A stretch of 16,236 bases of DNA, from the NCBI GenBank assembly GCA_905197585.1, contig CAJJZO010000019.1, forward strand, positions 1 through 16,236, read 5' to 3'. Positions within the stretch are counted from its first letter, which is position 1. Every line of letters begins with the position of its first letter. The position numbers and the translations under genes are program-made. Shown here one piece after another: positions 1-7,314 of the stretch. Source of the stretch: an uncultured Collinsella sp. GTDB lineage: Bacteria; Actinomycetota; Coriobacteriia; Coriobacteriales; Coriobacteriaceae. The notes beneath the pieces are model-generated. The model worked only from the letters and a program-made list of their open reading frames with translations, was not told the origin of the DNA and searched no databases.

Positions 1-77
1 CGGGGTCGGCGAAAGCGCGTTAGCGCATTCGGCGAGATGCGTTTGCGAAAGTGGTCAATTTTAGATTAGCGCTAACA
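1..77. mobile_element. Probable terminus of an IS21-like insertion, rest outside window
   Basis: Read on the minus strand from 77 downwards, the sequence begins TGTTAGCGCTAATC and continues through AAAATTGACCACTTTCGC. A TG terminus and a subterminal TTGACCACTTT-type block are features I associate with IS21-family ends. It abuts the IS110 transposase exactly where that protein stops resembling its family. The stretch also holds the palindrome TTAGCGCTAA (66-75) and an 8-bp inverted repeat (19-26 with 69-76). Base composition shifts to more AT here. The family assignment is from memory of IS21 ends; the target duplication and the transposase genes would lie outside the window, so only the discontinuity is directly seen. 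Confidence 0.4.
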
Positions 78-892
78 GACCTCTGCTTCGGGGCGAGGCC
101 GAAGTAGGACGTCACCTGCCTGCCGGAGCGGAACCTCGAGAAGTCGCCGACCTCGGACGCGAAGGCGGCGGCGAGCGCGAACCCGCACCCCTTGATCGAC
201 TGGAGCGCCTCGACCTCGGCCGAGAGGGGGCCCGCCGCGACGGCGGCCCTGTATTCGGCGAGGACGGCCTCCCTCGTCTCGTCGGCCGCCTCGACCTCGC
301 TCCTCAGCGCCGCGAGCGCCCGGATGCCGCCGTCGTCGGCGGGGCGTATGCCGTCGAGCCACCTGAGGAAGCCGTACGTCCAGTACCTCCGGGGGTTGCC
401 GGCCGGCGTCGTGCCGCCGTAGGCGTAGCCGCGGCGGGCCAGGAACGCCAGGAGCCGCTGCTTCGCCGCCGCGAGCCTGGCGGTCGCGGCGTCGTGGGCG
501 GCGGCGAGGTCCCTGAGCCCCTCGATCTCGGGGGACGGCACCCATACCGGGGTGACGTCGTGCGACAGTATCGCCTTGGCCATCCTGGCCGCGTCGTTGC
601 GGTCGTTCTTGGACGAGAGGTCTGCCGCCGCCCTCGGGACCTTGGAGACGGCCGCGACGACGCAGTCGACGCCGAGCCCGGAGAGCTCCCTCTGCGGGGC
701 GAAGCCGAGGTAGCCGCTCTCGTAGGCGGCGAGCGACGGGCCGGGGAAGCCCGACATCCACTCCGCGACCTCGCCCCAGGGGTTGCCGCGGAACCTCCTC
801 GTCACGGCCTCGCCCGTCTCCGCGTCGAGCGCGCAGACGGTGGTGGACCTGAGGTGTACGTCCATTCCGAAGGCGGTAGAATATCTAGGCAC
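20..892 (-). pseudogene. IS110-family transposase, C-terminally truncated by an insertion
   Basis: This is a DEDD-type IS110 recombinase, which normally moves its element with a structured bridge RNA. The open frame has 290 codons, GTG start at 890-892, with a GGGAGG ribosome site five bases upstream. The N-terminal RuvC-like domain looks intact: D11 (GMDVH), E58 (AAYESG), D97 and D100 (KNDRNDA). The C-terminal Transposase_20 part begins normally near residue 220 (QSIKGCGFALAAAFASEVGDF) up to FGLAPKQRS. After about residue 271 (position 78) the family sequence ends, and 19 unrelated residues run to a TAA at 20-22. The lost part holds the Ser-Gly-rich motif with the catalytic serine and the rest of the C-terminal domain, and relatives are usually longer than 330 residues, so I expect no activity. 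The break coincides with the IS21-like end at 77. Confidence 0.85.
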
Positions 893-1000
893 GGGAGCCT
901 CCCAACCTCGTTGCGGCGCGGCTGCGCCTCTGGCACTTCAACAACATTGTCGCAGCCCCGACCCGCGGTCACGAGCGGGGGCTCCTGTCGTTTCCGTGCC
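893..1000 (-). ncRNA. Candidate IS110 bridge RNA region / left end
   Basis: IS110-group elements encode their bridge RNA in the non-coding end upstream of the transposase, which here is just above position 892 on the minus strand. Two hairpins are visible. One has arms 915-919 and 924-928 (GGCGC/GCGCC, four-base loop). The other has a composite stem 954-957/980-983 plus 962-966/975-979 (CCCGC/GCGGG, eight-base loop). Position and structure fit, but I cannot define the ends, the target- and donor-binding loops or the element boundary. The right-hand limit is arbitrary. Confidence 0.3.
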
Positions 1001-1068
1001 CCTGGATTGGGTCATAGTGTCTGTCCGTTCTCTACCTGCGGCGTTGCCATGGTGGTCATTGGGGTGGC

Positions 1069-1112
1069 ACTTGGGGACGTTCCTTTTCTGCCGGCAGTTG
1101 GGGACACTCCTT
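1069..1112. repeat. Imperfect 17-bp tandem repeat, 27-bp period, around a 10-bp palindrome
   Basis: Two copies of a TTGGGGAC-containing unit lie at 1069-1085 (acttggggacgttcctt) and 1096-1112 (agttggggacactcctt); they match at 14 of 17 positions. The perfect palindrome CTGCCGGCAG (1088-1097) sits between them and overlaps the second by two bases. There is no open frame with a ribosome site here. The look is that of a dispersed intergenic repeat; other copies are not visible in this window. Confidence 0.6.
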
Positions 1113-1137
1113 GTGCCAGCGTTGCATCGAGTGCTTG

Positions 1138-1306
1138 GGAAACCGCGACCCGGTTTTTGGCCGAATAGTGGGTCGCATTTCCGGATGGGGTGGGTTGCGG
1201 AAAGTGCGACCCGGAATATTGCTCTGAAACGGGATGCGGTTTCCCTGATGTGCCTCAAACGGAAAGCGCATCCCATTCCGGAGCTCCAAAACGGGATGCG
1301 CTTTCC
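1138..1306. repeat. Array of three REP-like hairpin elements
   Basis: Three inverted-repeat units: 1138-1151/1170-1182, 1199-1212/1231-1244 and 1261-1274/1293-1306. Every unit has arms of 13-14 bases of the form GGAAA-N-YGCR-N-CCC and a loop of exactly 18 bases (1152-1169, 1213-1230, 1275-1292). Units are separated by exactly 16 bases (1183-1198, 1245-1260), giving a period of about 62 bp. The third unit is a perfect 15-bp stem if 1260 and 1307 are included; the first has a one-base bulge, the second several mismatches, two of which would be G-U pairs in RNA. The rest of the 893-1348 gap shows no convincing gene. Confidence 0.85.
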
Positions 1307-1348
1307 GCGCGGAAGAATTGTCGCAGCTGCGTTAAGCAGTGTCGCTCG

Positions 1349-2017
1349 TTACTCGCCCAGAATCAGCGCCGCTAGCTCGTTCTGGGTGTCCACCACGTAG
1401 TCGGCGCCGGCGGACTCCAGCTCTGCGCGGCCGCGGAAGCCCCAGCTGACGCCCGCACTCTTAAGGCCGGCGTTGTGACCGGTCAGGATATCGACATTGG
1501 AATCGCCCACATAGAGCGTGGTCGACGGATCGGCGCCTAGCTCTTCCATCACATGCAGCGTAACAGGCGCCTCGGGCTTGGGCGGAAACGCATCGACGCG
1601 GCCTTGCACCAGCGCAAAGCGCTCGGAACCAAAATACTTCTCGATAAGCGGAGCCGCCGAGACGTGGTCCTTGTTGGTGAGCACGGCAAGCTGAACGCCC
1701 GCGGCGCGTAGGCGGTCGAGCATCTCGATCGTGCCGGCATAGGGGGCGGTGTGGTCCTCCTTGTGCTCGCCGTAGTAAGCCCTAAACTCGGCAAGCGCCT
1801 GCTCAAACATGCGGCCGTCGCCCGCATACTCGGCGGGCATAAAGCGCTCAACCAGCTTGAGCATGCCGTTTCCCACCTTGTAGCGGTACTCGTCTACGGC
1901 AAACGAGGGCCAGCCGTGCATCTCGCAGGTATGGTTGCCGGCGGCCGCCAGGTCCTCGAGTGTGTTGAGGATGGTGCCGTCCAGGTCAAAGATCACATGG
2001 GAAAAAGCTGCTGCCAT
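1349..2017 (-). CDS. HAD-superfamily phosphatase, phosphoglycolate phosphatase-like
   Basis: A 222-residue soluble HAD hydrolase of the Gph/PGP type, expected to remove phosphate from a small phosphorylated metabolite through an aspartyl-phosphate intermediate. Motif I is FDLDGT with nucleophile D11 and acid/base D13. Motif II is LTNKD (T114), motif III the lysine in PPKPEA (K147), motif IV GDSNVD (D172, D176). The helical cap lies between motifs I and II (about residues 18-90). I place the start at the ATG 2015-2017 because GGGAG lies five bases upstream; in-frame codons further up (to 2095) lack such a site. It is the last gene of the minus-strand hyp block, 123 bases after hypE with a possible weak terminator between, so it may be transcribed separately. 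True substrate unknown; phosphoglycolate is only the family default. Confidence 0.88.
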   Translation of the reverse strand: MAAAFSHVIFDLDGTILNTLEDLAAAGNHTCEMHGWPSFAVDEYRYKVGNGMLKLVERFMPAEYAGDGRMFEQALAEFRAYYGEHKEDHTAPYAGTIEMLDRLRAAGVQLAVLTNKDHVSAAPLIEKYFGSERFALVQGRVDAFPPKPEAPVTLHVMEELGADPSTTLYVGDSNVDILTGHNAGLKSAGVSWGFRGRAELESAGADYVVDTQNELAALILGE

Positions 2018-2037
2018 AAAAACTCCCGTCATTGGGT

Positions 2038-2080
2038 TTAAAACGCACCCCATAATACTGGGCTTCCGCGTTGGGCGTGC
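2038..2080 (-). terminator. Possible weak terminator after hypE
   Basis: On the minus strand the arm GCAC-G-CCCA (2072-2080, one bulged G) can pair with TGGGGTGC (2045-2052), followed by GTTTTAAAC. The loop is 19 bases and contains TATTAT, which could instead be part of a promoter for the HAD gene. Neither reading is strong. Confidence 0.25.
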
Positions 2081-2140
2081 TTGGAATCTGAACATCTCCA
2101 GGGGTATCAGGCCGCATCGCGCCGACCGTGTGGTTTCGCC

Positions 2141-3175
2141 CTAGCAAATCCTCGGCAGCTGTTCTCCCACGAGCATGTCGAGGATGCGGGTCGAGCCCCA
2201 GCCGGTGCGCACGCGCACGGCGGGATGGGCGCCCTCGGCAAGTGGCAGCACGCGACCGATGATGGCGGCATTCTCGCCGTAGCGGGCGGCGCGCATGGCG
2301 CTCAGCGCGGCATCGGCTTGCTCGGCCGGCACGACGGCAACCATCTTGCCCTCGTTTGCCACCTGCAGCACATCGTAGCCGAGCATCTCGCAGGCTGCCT
2401 GCACGTCGGGGCGCACGGGCACATCGTCCTCGTCGATCTCCATGGCAACGCCGCTGGCCTGCGCAAACTCGTTGAGTGTCGAGGCCAGGCCACCGCGCGT
2501 GGGGTCGCGGAAGCAGCGTGTGTCGGGTGCTGCGGCCAGAACGTCGGCAATCAGGTGGTTGAGCGGCGCGGCGTCGCTTTCGATGGTGCTCGAAAACGCC
2601 AGACCCTCGCGTTGGCTCATGATAGCGATGCCGTGGTCGCCCAGTGTACCTGAGACCAGGATGACATCGCCGGGCCGGCAGTTTGCGCCGCTGAGCGCCA
2701 CGCCCGCGGGTACCTCGCCCACACCGGCGGTATTGATATAGACGCCGTCGGCCCCGCCGCGCTCGACCACCTTAGTGTCGCCCGTGATTATGGACACGCC
2801 CGCTTCGTGCGCCGTTTCGGCCATCGTCTGCACAATCTGGTGGAGCTTATCCATGGGATAGCCCTCTTCGAGGATAAAGCCGCACGATAGGTAGCGCACG
2901 TTGGCGCCCGAGGTCGCGACGTCGTTGACGGTTCCGCACACGGCGAGGCGGCCGATGTTGCCACCGGGGAAGAACTGCGGCGAGACTACAAAGCTGTCGG
3001 TCGACATGGCGATGCGCCCGCTCGCGGGCAGCGCGGCGACGCCGGCATCGTTGCCTTCGAGCAGCTCGGGCGACCCAAAGGCATCTAAAAAGACCTCATC
3101 GATGATGCGCTTCATCATCTGTCCGCCAGAGCCGTGGCCCAACAGGACGGTGCTATCGGTGATGCTATGGGACAT
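2141..3175 (-). CDS. hypE: HypE, carbamoyl dehydratase of [NiFe]-hydrogenase maturation
   Basis: HypE accepts a carbamoyl group from HypF on its C-terminal cysteine and dehydrates it with ATP to a thiocyanate that becomes the iron-bound cyanide of [NiFe] hydrogenase. The protein has 344 residues and ends in the diagnostic PRIC, with C344 as the acceptor. The PurM/AIR-synthase-like fold is visible in GHGSGGQMMKRIIDEVF near the N-terminus, GNDAGVAALP, NDVATSGANVRYLSCGF, TGDTKVV and RDPTRGGLASTLNEFA. I use ATG 3173-3175, which has GGAG eight bases upstream; the TTG two codons earlier would sit only two bases from that site. It follows hypD by 48 bases in the order hypF-C-D-E, the last step of the maturation set in this window. 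Confidence 0.96.
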   Translation of the reverse strand: MSHSITDSTVLLGHGSGGQMMKRIIDEVFLDAFGSPELLEGNDAGVAALPASGRIAMSTDSFVVSPQFFPGGNIGRLAVCGTVNDVATSGANVRYLSCGFILEEGYPMDKLHQIVQTMAETAHEAGVSIITGDTKVVERGGADGVYINTAGVGEVPAGVALSGANCRPGDVILVSGTLGDHGIAIMSQREGLAFSSTIESDAAPLNHLIADVLAAAPDTRCFRDPTRGGLASTLNEFAQASGVAMEIDEDDVPVRPDVQAACEMLGYDVLQVANEGKMVAVVPAEQADAALSAMRAARYGENAAIIGRVLPLAEGAHPAVRVRTGWGSTRILDMLVGEQLPRIC

Positions 3176-3223
3176 ATCCAAAACTCCAATCGTGGGTGGT
3201 GCCGGTGTGCGAGTGCGTCCGGG

Positions 3224-4336
3224 CTAGTCGCGATAACGGTAGTGTGCCGCGCAGCTGCCTTCGGAGCTCACCATACACGGTCCGACAGGATGCTCGGGCG
3301 TGCAGGTGCGGCCAAAAAGCGGGCAGCTGCTCGGTGTAATGGCCCCGCGCAGCACGTCGCCGCAGCGGCATCCGCGCGGCTCGACCGTCGCCTCAACGGG
3401 CACGTCAAAGCGAACGCGGGCATCAAAGCGCGAGAACTCGGGGCGGATGGAAAGGCCCGAGTTGGCAATCAGCCCCAATCCACGCCATGTGGTATCGCAC
3501 GGCTCAAATACCTGCTCGACCAGCTGGCGCGCCACGGGGTTGCCGTCTGTGTTGACGCCGCGACGGTAGGCGTTGTCGATCGCGGGCTGCCCCTCAACAA
3601 CCATCTGGACCAGCATGCAGATACCCTGCAAGATGTCGACCGGCTCAAATCCCGTTACCACGCCTGGAGTCTTAAACTCGTCGACCAAAAAGCCAAAGGG
3701 GGCCAAGCCCGTGATGGTGGCGACGTGGCCCGGCAGGATAAAGCCGTCGATGGTGGTCTCGGGGTCGTTGGCGATGGCGCGCAACGCCGGCGGCGTGGTC
3801 TTGTGGGCGCAATAGACCGAGAAGTTCAAAAGCCCGCGCGCCTCGGCCTCCAAGATGGCGGCGGCGATGGTGGGCGTCGTAGTCTCAAAGCCCACGCCCA
3901 TAAAAATGACCGGGCGATCGGGGTTTTGCTCGGCAATGTCGAGCGCGTCGAGCGGGGAGTACACAATGCGAATATCGCGCCCCGCTGCCTTTTGCGCAGC
4001 GAGCGAGGTGGATGATCCGGGCACGCGCATCATGTCGCCAAAGGTGGTGATGATGGCGCCGTCTATGTTGGCGAGCGCGATTGCGTGGTCGATGTCGCGG
4101 TTGGCGGTGACGCAGACGGGGCAGCCCGGGCCGCTCAGCAGCTTGAGCCCGGCCGGCATAATGGAGCGAAAGCCATAGCGCCCGATGCTCACGGTATGCG
4201 TGCCGCAGACTTCCATAAGGTTGATGGTGCGGTCGCCGACAAGCTCATGAATGCGCTCGATGAGCTCGCGAGCCAGCTTGGGATCGCGGAATGCCGAGAA
4301 GTCGATACCGGAGCGAGCCGGCTGCTCGGGCGTCAC
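3224..4336 (-). CDS. hypD: HypD, Fe-S scaffold for Fe(CN)2CO assembly
   Basis: HypD holds, together with HypC, the iron that receives two cyanides and one carbon monoxide before transfer to the hydrogenase large subunit. The protein has 370 residues, normal for the family. Signature segments are MEVCGTHTVSIGRYG (C44), LLSGPGCPVCVT (C72, C75), GVGFETTTP, LPGHVATITG and GFEPVDILQGI. The C-terminal cysteine cluster (C323, C325, C338, C345, C354, C362) contains the [4Fe-4S] ligands. The start is GTG (4334-4336); its first base is the last base of the hypC stop TAG, and GAGG lies seven bases upstream inside hypC, so the two genes are translationally coupled. That fits the HypC-HypD complex. Confidence 0.96.
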   Translation of the reverse strand: MTPEQPARSGIDFSAFRDPKLARELIERIHELVGDRTINLMEVCGTHTVSIGRYGFRSIMPAGLKLLSGPGCPVCVTANRDIDHAIALANIDGAIITTFGDMMRVPGSSTSLAAQKAAGRDIRIVYSPLDALDIAEQNPDRPVIFMGVGFETTTPTIAAAILEAEARGLLNFSVYCAHKTTPPALRAIANDPETTIDGFILPGHVATITGLAPFGFLVDEFKTPGVVTGFEPVDILQGICMLVQMVVEGQPAIDNAYRRGVNTDGNPVARQLVEQVFEPCDTTWRGLGLIANSGLSIRPEFSRFDARVRFDVPVEATVEPRGCRCGDVLRGAITPSSCPLFGRTCTPEHPVGPCMVSSEGSCAAHYRYRD

Positions 4337-4596
4337 TAGTATGCCTCGGCCGGGTTGGTGGCAAGCTGGTCTTCTTCGACCAGCTCGGACATGGCATTAA
4401 CAAGCTCGAGCGTTTCCTGTGCTTCCTGCTCGTCGACAATCTGGATGCCAAAGCCGGCGTGTACGAGAATATAGTCGCCAACCTGCGCCGTCGGCACGAG
4501 TCGCAGCGACACGGGGCGCTCGATGCCCATCATGTCGACGGTGGCCTTGAGGTCGTCGTCGCGTTTGACTACTTTGCCGGGAACGGCAAGGCACAT
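4336..4596 (-). CDS. hypC: HypC/HupF-family hydrogenase maturation chaperone
   Basis: A small 86-residue chaperone that binds HypD during construction of the Fe(CN)2CO unit and then docks on the large-subunit precursor. It begins with the family signature MCLAVPGKVV; C2 is the essential ligand after removal of the initiator methionine. The OB-like core continues through VGDYILVHAGFGIQIVDEQEAQETLELV (H46 in VHAGF is also typical). ATG 4594-4596 is preceded by AGGGG. The tail EEDQLATNPAEAY is a lineage-specific extension. The gene follows hypF by 131 bases and overlaps hypD by one base. Confidence 0.96.
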   Translation of the reverse strand: MCLAVPGKVVKRDDDLKATVDMMGIERPVSLRLVPTAQVGDYILVHAGFGIQIVDEQEAQETLELVNAMSELVEEDQLATNPAEAY

Positions 4597-4727
4597 ATTG
4601 TTCCCCTTTTATACGCTTTGCGCTGGATGGGCGCTTAATAATCCATCAGTTGATGGTAGCGCTCGCGGGCGCTGCGGGCAAACGCGCTACACCTGTGAGA
4701 CGGCGGCTTGCGGGCTGGCCGAACAGC
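4597..4727 (-). other. hypF-hypC intergenic stretch
   Basis: A 131-base gap, the longest within hypF-hypC-hypD-hypE. It contains the near-palindrome CCATCAGTTGATGG (6-bp arms, two-base centre) and, close to hypC, TATAAAAGGGG. TATAAA is too close to the ribosome site to act as a -10 box. No small gene with a ribosome site was found. It could hold an internal promoter, but I see no convincing -35/-10 pair. Confidence 0.4.
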
Positions 4728-7199
4728 CTACTGCGATGCAATCTGCGCAAGACGAGCGCTTGCGACTGCCGCCTGACCGTAGGCGATGCAGCCGTCGTTA
4801 ACGGGCACGGTTTGGGGAATCAAGACAGTGAGACCCATGCTTTTGAGCTCGCGGGTGAGGAGCTGGAGCAAAAGTCGGTTCATGAACACGCCGCCCGAGA
4901 GCGCGACGGTATCGATGCCTTCGCGCGCGCAGATTTCGCGTGCGATTCGTGCCGAAGAGCGCGCGATGGCGATATGGAAGTCGAGCGCGAGCCTGTAGGC
5001 GGGCGCTCCGGCTTCAATTCCTCCCAAAAGTGCCTCAAAGAGTGCTTTCTGGTCCAGAACATAGGGGCCGTCCAGCCACGATGGGCCAGATGCGAAATAG
5101 CCGGCGTTGTCGTCGGGAAAATGGGCGATTTCGTTGTCGAGCGCGCGCCAGGCGGCGGCCTCAAGCTCGATGGCGGGTTCGCCCTCGTAGGTTGCCTTGT
5201 CGCAGATGCCCAGAATTGCTGCCGCGGCATCAAAGAGACGCCCCATGCTGCTGGTACGCGGGCTGTTGATGCCGCGCTCGATCATGGTGGCTGTCACGTT
5301 GCGCGTTTGCTCGTTGAGGCTGTCTAAAAGCCGAGCGGCACCTGGGTGCTCGAGCAGGCCGAGCTCACTGAGCAGGGCAAAGGCGTTGCGGCGGGCGTCG
5401 CGTACGGAGGCCGCCCCGCCGGGGAGCGCCCAGGTGCGCAAATGCGCGGCGCGCTCAAAGCCGCCAAGGCTGGCAACAAGAAACTCGCCGCCCCAAATGG
5501 TCCCATCGGTGCCGGCGCCGGTGCCGTCAAAGGCGATGCCAAGGACGCGCGCGTCGGTTGTAAGCTGGCCCGCGGCGATGGCCTCGGCCATTACGCTCGC
5601 GACATGCGCATGATGGTGCTGCACCTCGACGAGCGGCAGATTGCATTTTCGCGCCTGCTCGCGCGCCCACTGGCCCGATAGATAGTTGGGGTGCACATCG
5701 CAGGCCAAGGCGGCGGGCGCCAAGTCAAAGAGATCTTTCAAGCGCGTGCGCGCGGCGTTCCAGGCATCGAAGGTCCCGCCGTTTTCAACATCGCCGATAT
5801 GCTGCGACACAAAACAGGTTGTCTTGCCGTTCGTCCCTTCACGCGTGAGCGCAATCGTGGCCTTTTGTTGTGGCCCGCAGGCAAGCACGCAGGACGGAGC
5901 GCGGTCGAGCGCCGGCAACGGCAGCGGCTGGGGTGCATATCCGCGAGCGCGGCGCACGGGCATAACGGTGCCGTCAACCACGCGCACCACGGAATCGTCA
6001 TAGCGCGAGAGAATCGCGCGGTCGTTACCGAGCAGCGCGTCGGCGATGCCGGCGGCAACGAGGTGTTCCCAGGCAAGGTCGTCGTCGGTCTCGATGGGTT
6101 CTTCGCTCAGGTTTCCGCTGGTCATGACGAGCGCGTGCATACCGCAGACTTCTGCCGCGGCAAGCAACAGATGTTGAAGCGGCGTATAGGGGAGCATGAC
6201 GCCGAGCTCGGGCAGGTCGTGCGCGACAGATGGCGCGAGGGCGAGGATGTCGGGGGAACCGTCGTTGTCCTCGCTAACAGTGCGCCGGCGCAGCAGCACG
6301 ATGGGGCGGATACTGCCAGCGAGCAGATCGCGTTCAGCATCGTCGATATGACGCAGGCGCTCGGTATCAGCAAGACTGCGTACCATGACGGCAAGTGGTT
6401 TGTTGCTGCGGCGTTTGCGACGGCGCAACTCGGCCACCGCCTGCTCGTTGGCAGCGTTGCAGGCTAGATGGAATCCGCCCAGGCCCTTGATGGCGACGAT
6501 GCCACCGCTGGCCAGCAGCTCAACGCAGCGCTCGATGATAGCGTCGCTGGCCTCGCGTGTGGTGCCGACGGCCGGTGTCGCGGACGAATTCCCGCACGCA
6601 TTGCCGTTTACAGCCTCGCGCCACGTAATATGCGGCCCGCAATCAAAGCAGGCATCGGGCTGCGCGTGAAAACGCCGGTCGAGTGGGTCGACATACTCCG
6701 CAGCGCACTTGGGACACATGGGAAAACAATCCATCGACGTGGCCGCTCGGTCATAAGGCAGCGATCGGATGATGGTAAAGCGTGGGCCGCAGTTAGTGCA
6801 GTTGATAAAGGGGTAGTGATAGCGTCGGTCGGCGGGATCGAACAACTCGCGCAGGCAATCGTCACAGGTGGCGATATCGGGCGAGACGAGCGTCGTGTGT
6901 GCGGTCTGGTCCTGCGACGCCACAATGTGAAAGCCCTGCTCATCGGCAGCGCTCCAGCCGCCAGGCTCCAAATCCGCAATATCGACTCGCTCAACGCGAG
7001 CTGCCGCAGGCGCATGCTCAGAAAGCGCGGCAACAAAAGCATCGAGCGCATCGGCCGGAGCGTGCGCCTCGATATGCACGCCGTCGCCCGCATTGAGCAC
7101 CCATCCGCAAATGCCATGCGTCATGGCCTCGCGATACACAAACGGTCGCATGCCAACGCCCTGCACAATGCCCGTCACATGAATATGCACATGCCGCAT
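4728..7199 (-). CDS. hypF: HypF, carbamoyltransferase of [NiFe]-hydrogenase maturation
   Basis: HypF turns carbamoyl phosphate into carbamoyl-adenylate and passes the carbamoyl group to the C-terminal cysteine of HypE. At 823 residues it is slightly longer than many homologues. Domains in order: acylphosphatase (about 1-92; VQGVGMRPF with R18, and N36); two zinc-finger-like units (C112/C115 with C134/C137, and C162/C165 with C184/C187); YrdC-like domain (about 215-410; KGLGGFHLACNA); Kae1-like domain (about 430-823; HHHAH at 526-530, FDGTGAGTDGTIWGGEF, and SGGVFMN near the end). ATG 7197-7199 has GAGGGGTG four bases upstream. A longer reading frame from 7271 would start inside the big hairpin and is rejected. 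A hydrophilic stretch after the zinc fingers (about 195-218) looks like a linker insertion. Confidence 0.96.
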   Translation of the reverse strand: MRHVHIHVTGIVQGVGMRPFVYREAMTHGICGWVLNAGDGVHIEAHAPADALDAFVAALSEHAPAAARVERVDIADLEPGGWSAADEQGFHIVASQDQTAHTTLVSPDIATCDDCLRELFDPADRRYHYPFINCTNCGPRFTIIRSLPYDRAATSMDCFPMCPKCAAEYVDPLDRRFHAQPDACFDCGPHITWREAVNGNACGNSSATPAVGTTREASDAIIERCVELLASGGIVAIKGLGGFHLACNAANEQAVAELRRRKRRSNKPLAVMVRSLADTERLRHIDDAERDLLAGSIRPIVLLRRRTVSEDNDGSPDILALAPSVAHDLPELGVMLPYTPLQHLLLAAAEVCGMHALVMTSGNLSEEPIETDDDLAWEHLVAAGIADALLGNDRAILSRYDDSVVRVVDGTVMPVRRARGYAPQPLPLPALDRAPSCVLACGPQQKATIALTREGTNGKTTCFVSQHIGDVENGGTFDAWNAARTRLKDLFDLAPAALACDVHPNYLSGQWAREQARKCNLPLVEVQHHHAHVASVMAEAIAAGQLTTDARVLGIAFDGTGAGTDGTIWGGEFLVASLGGFERAAHLRTWALPGGAASVRDARRNAFALLSELGLLEHPGAARLLDSLNEQTRNVTATMIERGINSPRTSSMGRLFDAAAAILGICDKATYEGEPAIELEAAAWRALDNEIAHFPDDNAGYFASGPSWLDGPYVLDQKALFEALLGGIEAGAPAYRLALDFHIAIARSSARIAREICAREGIDTVALSGGVFMNRLLLQLLTRELKSMGLTVLIPQTVPVNDGCIAYGQAAVASARLAQIASQ

Positions 7200-7217
7200 G
7201 CGACACCCCTCATCAAA

Positions 7218-7296
7218 ACCTACCAAAAAAGACAGGTTTGTTTTGGTAGGTAAAACTTCTAAACCTGCCAAAATAAACCTGTCTTTTTTGGTAGGT
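7218..7296. repeat. 79-bp giant hairpin between nikR and hypF
   Basis: A perfect 22-bp inverted repeat (7218-7239 with 7275-7296) encloses a second one (7241-7251 with 7263-7273, one pair G-U in RNA). The single base pair between them (7240/7274) would be G-U, so an RNA copy could form one nearly continuous 34-bp stem with an 11-base loop (7252-7262). The core word TTTTGGTAGGT or its complement occurs four times, alternating in orientation, once with one change. On the minus strand the hairpin is followed by TTTTG and then the hypF ribosome site. It could be a terminator/attenuator between nikR and hypF or a tiny mobile palindromic repeat. Confidence 0.9.
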
Positions 7297-7314
7297 GCGC
7301 TGCAGGAAATCCCG

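Noticed and set aside
494-1168. Plus-strand reading frame of 224 codons
   Set aside because: It lies mostly antisense to the IS110 transposase, has no ribosome site, and its translation is the low-complexity kind expected from GC-rich complementary strands.
1138-1306. CRISPR-like array (short repeats with 16-18-base spacers)
   Set aside because: The half-motifs alternate in orientation and are only 13-14 bases, the units are hairpins, spacers are too short, and no cas genes are near.
3134-4015. Plus-strand reading frame of 293 codons
   Set aside because: It is antisense to hypD and hypE, whose protein families are certain; no family features in the translation.
7200-7271. Upstream extension of hypF
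   Set aside because: The extra 24 codons start inside the giant hairpin, while the ATG at 7199 has a strong ribosome site and gives the normal acylphosphatase N-terminus.
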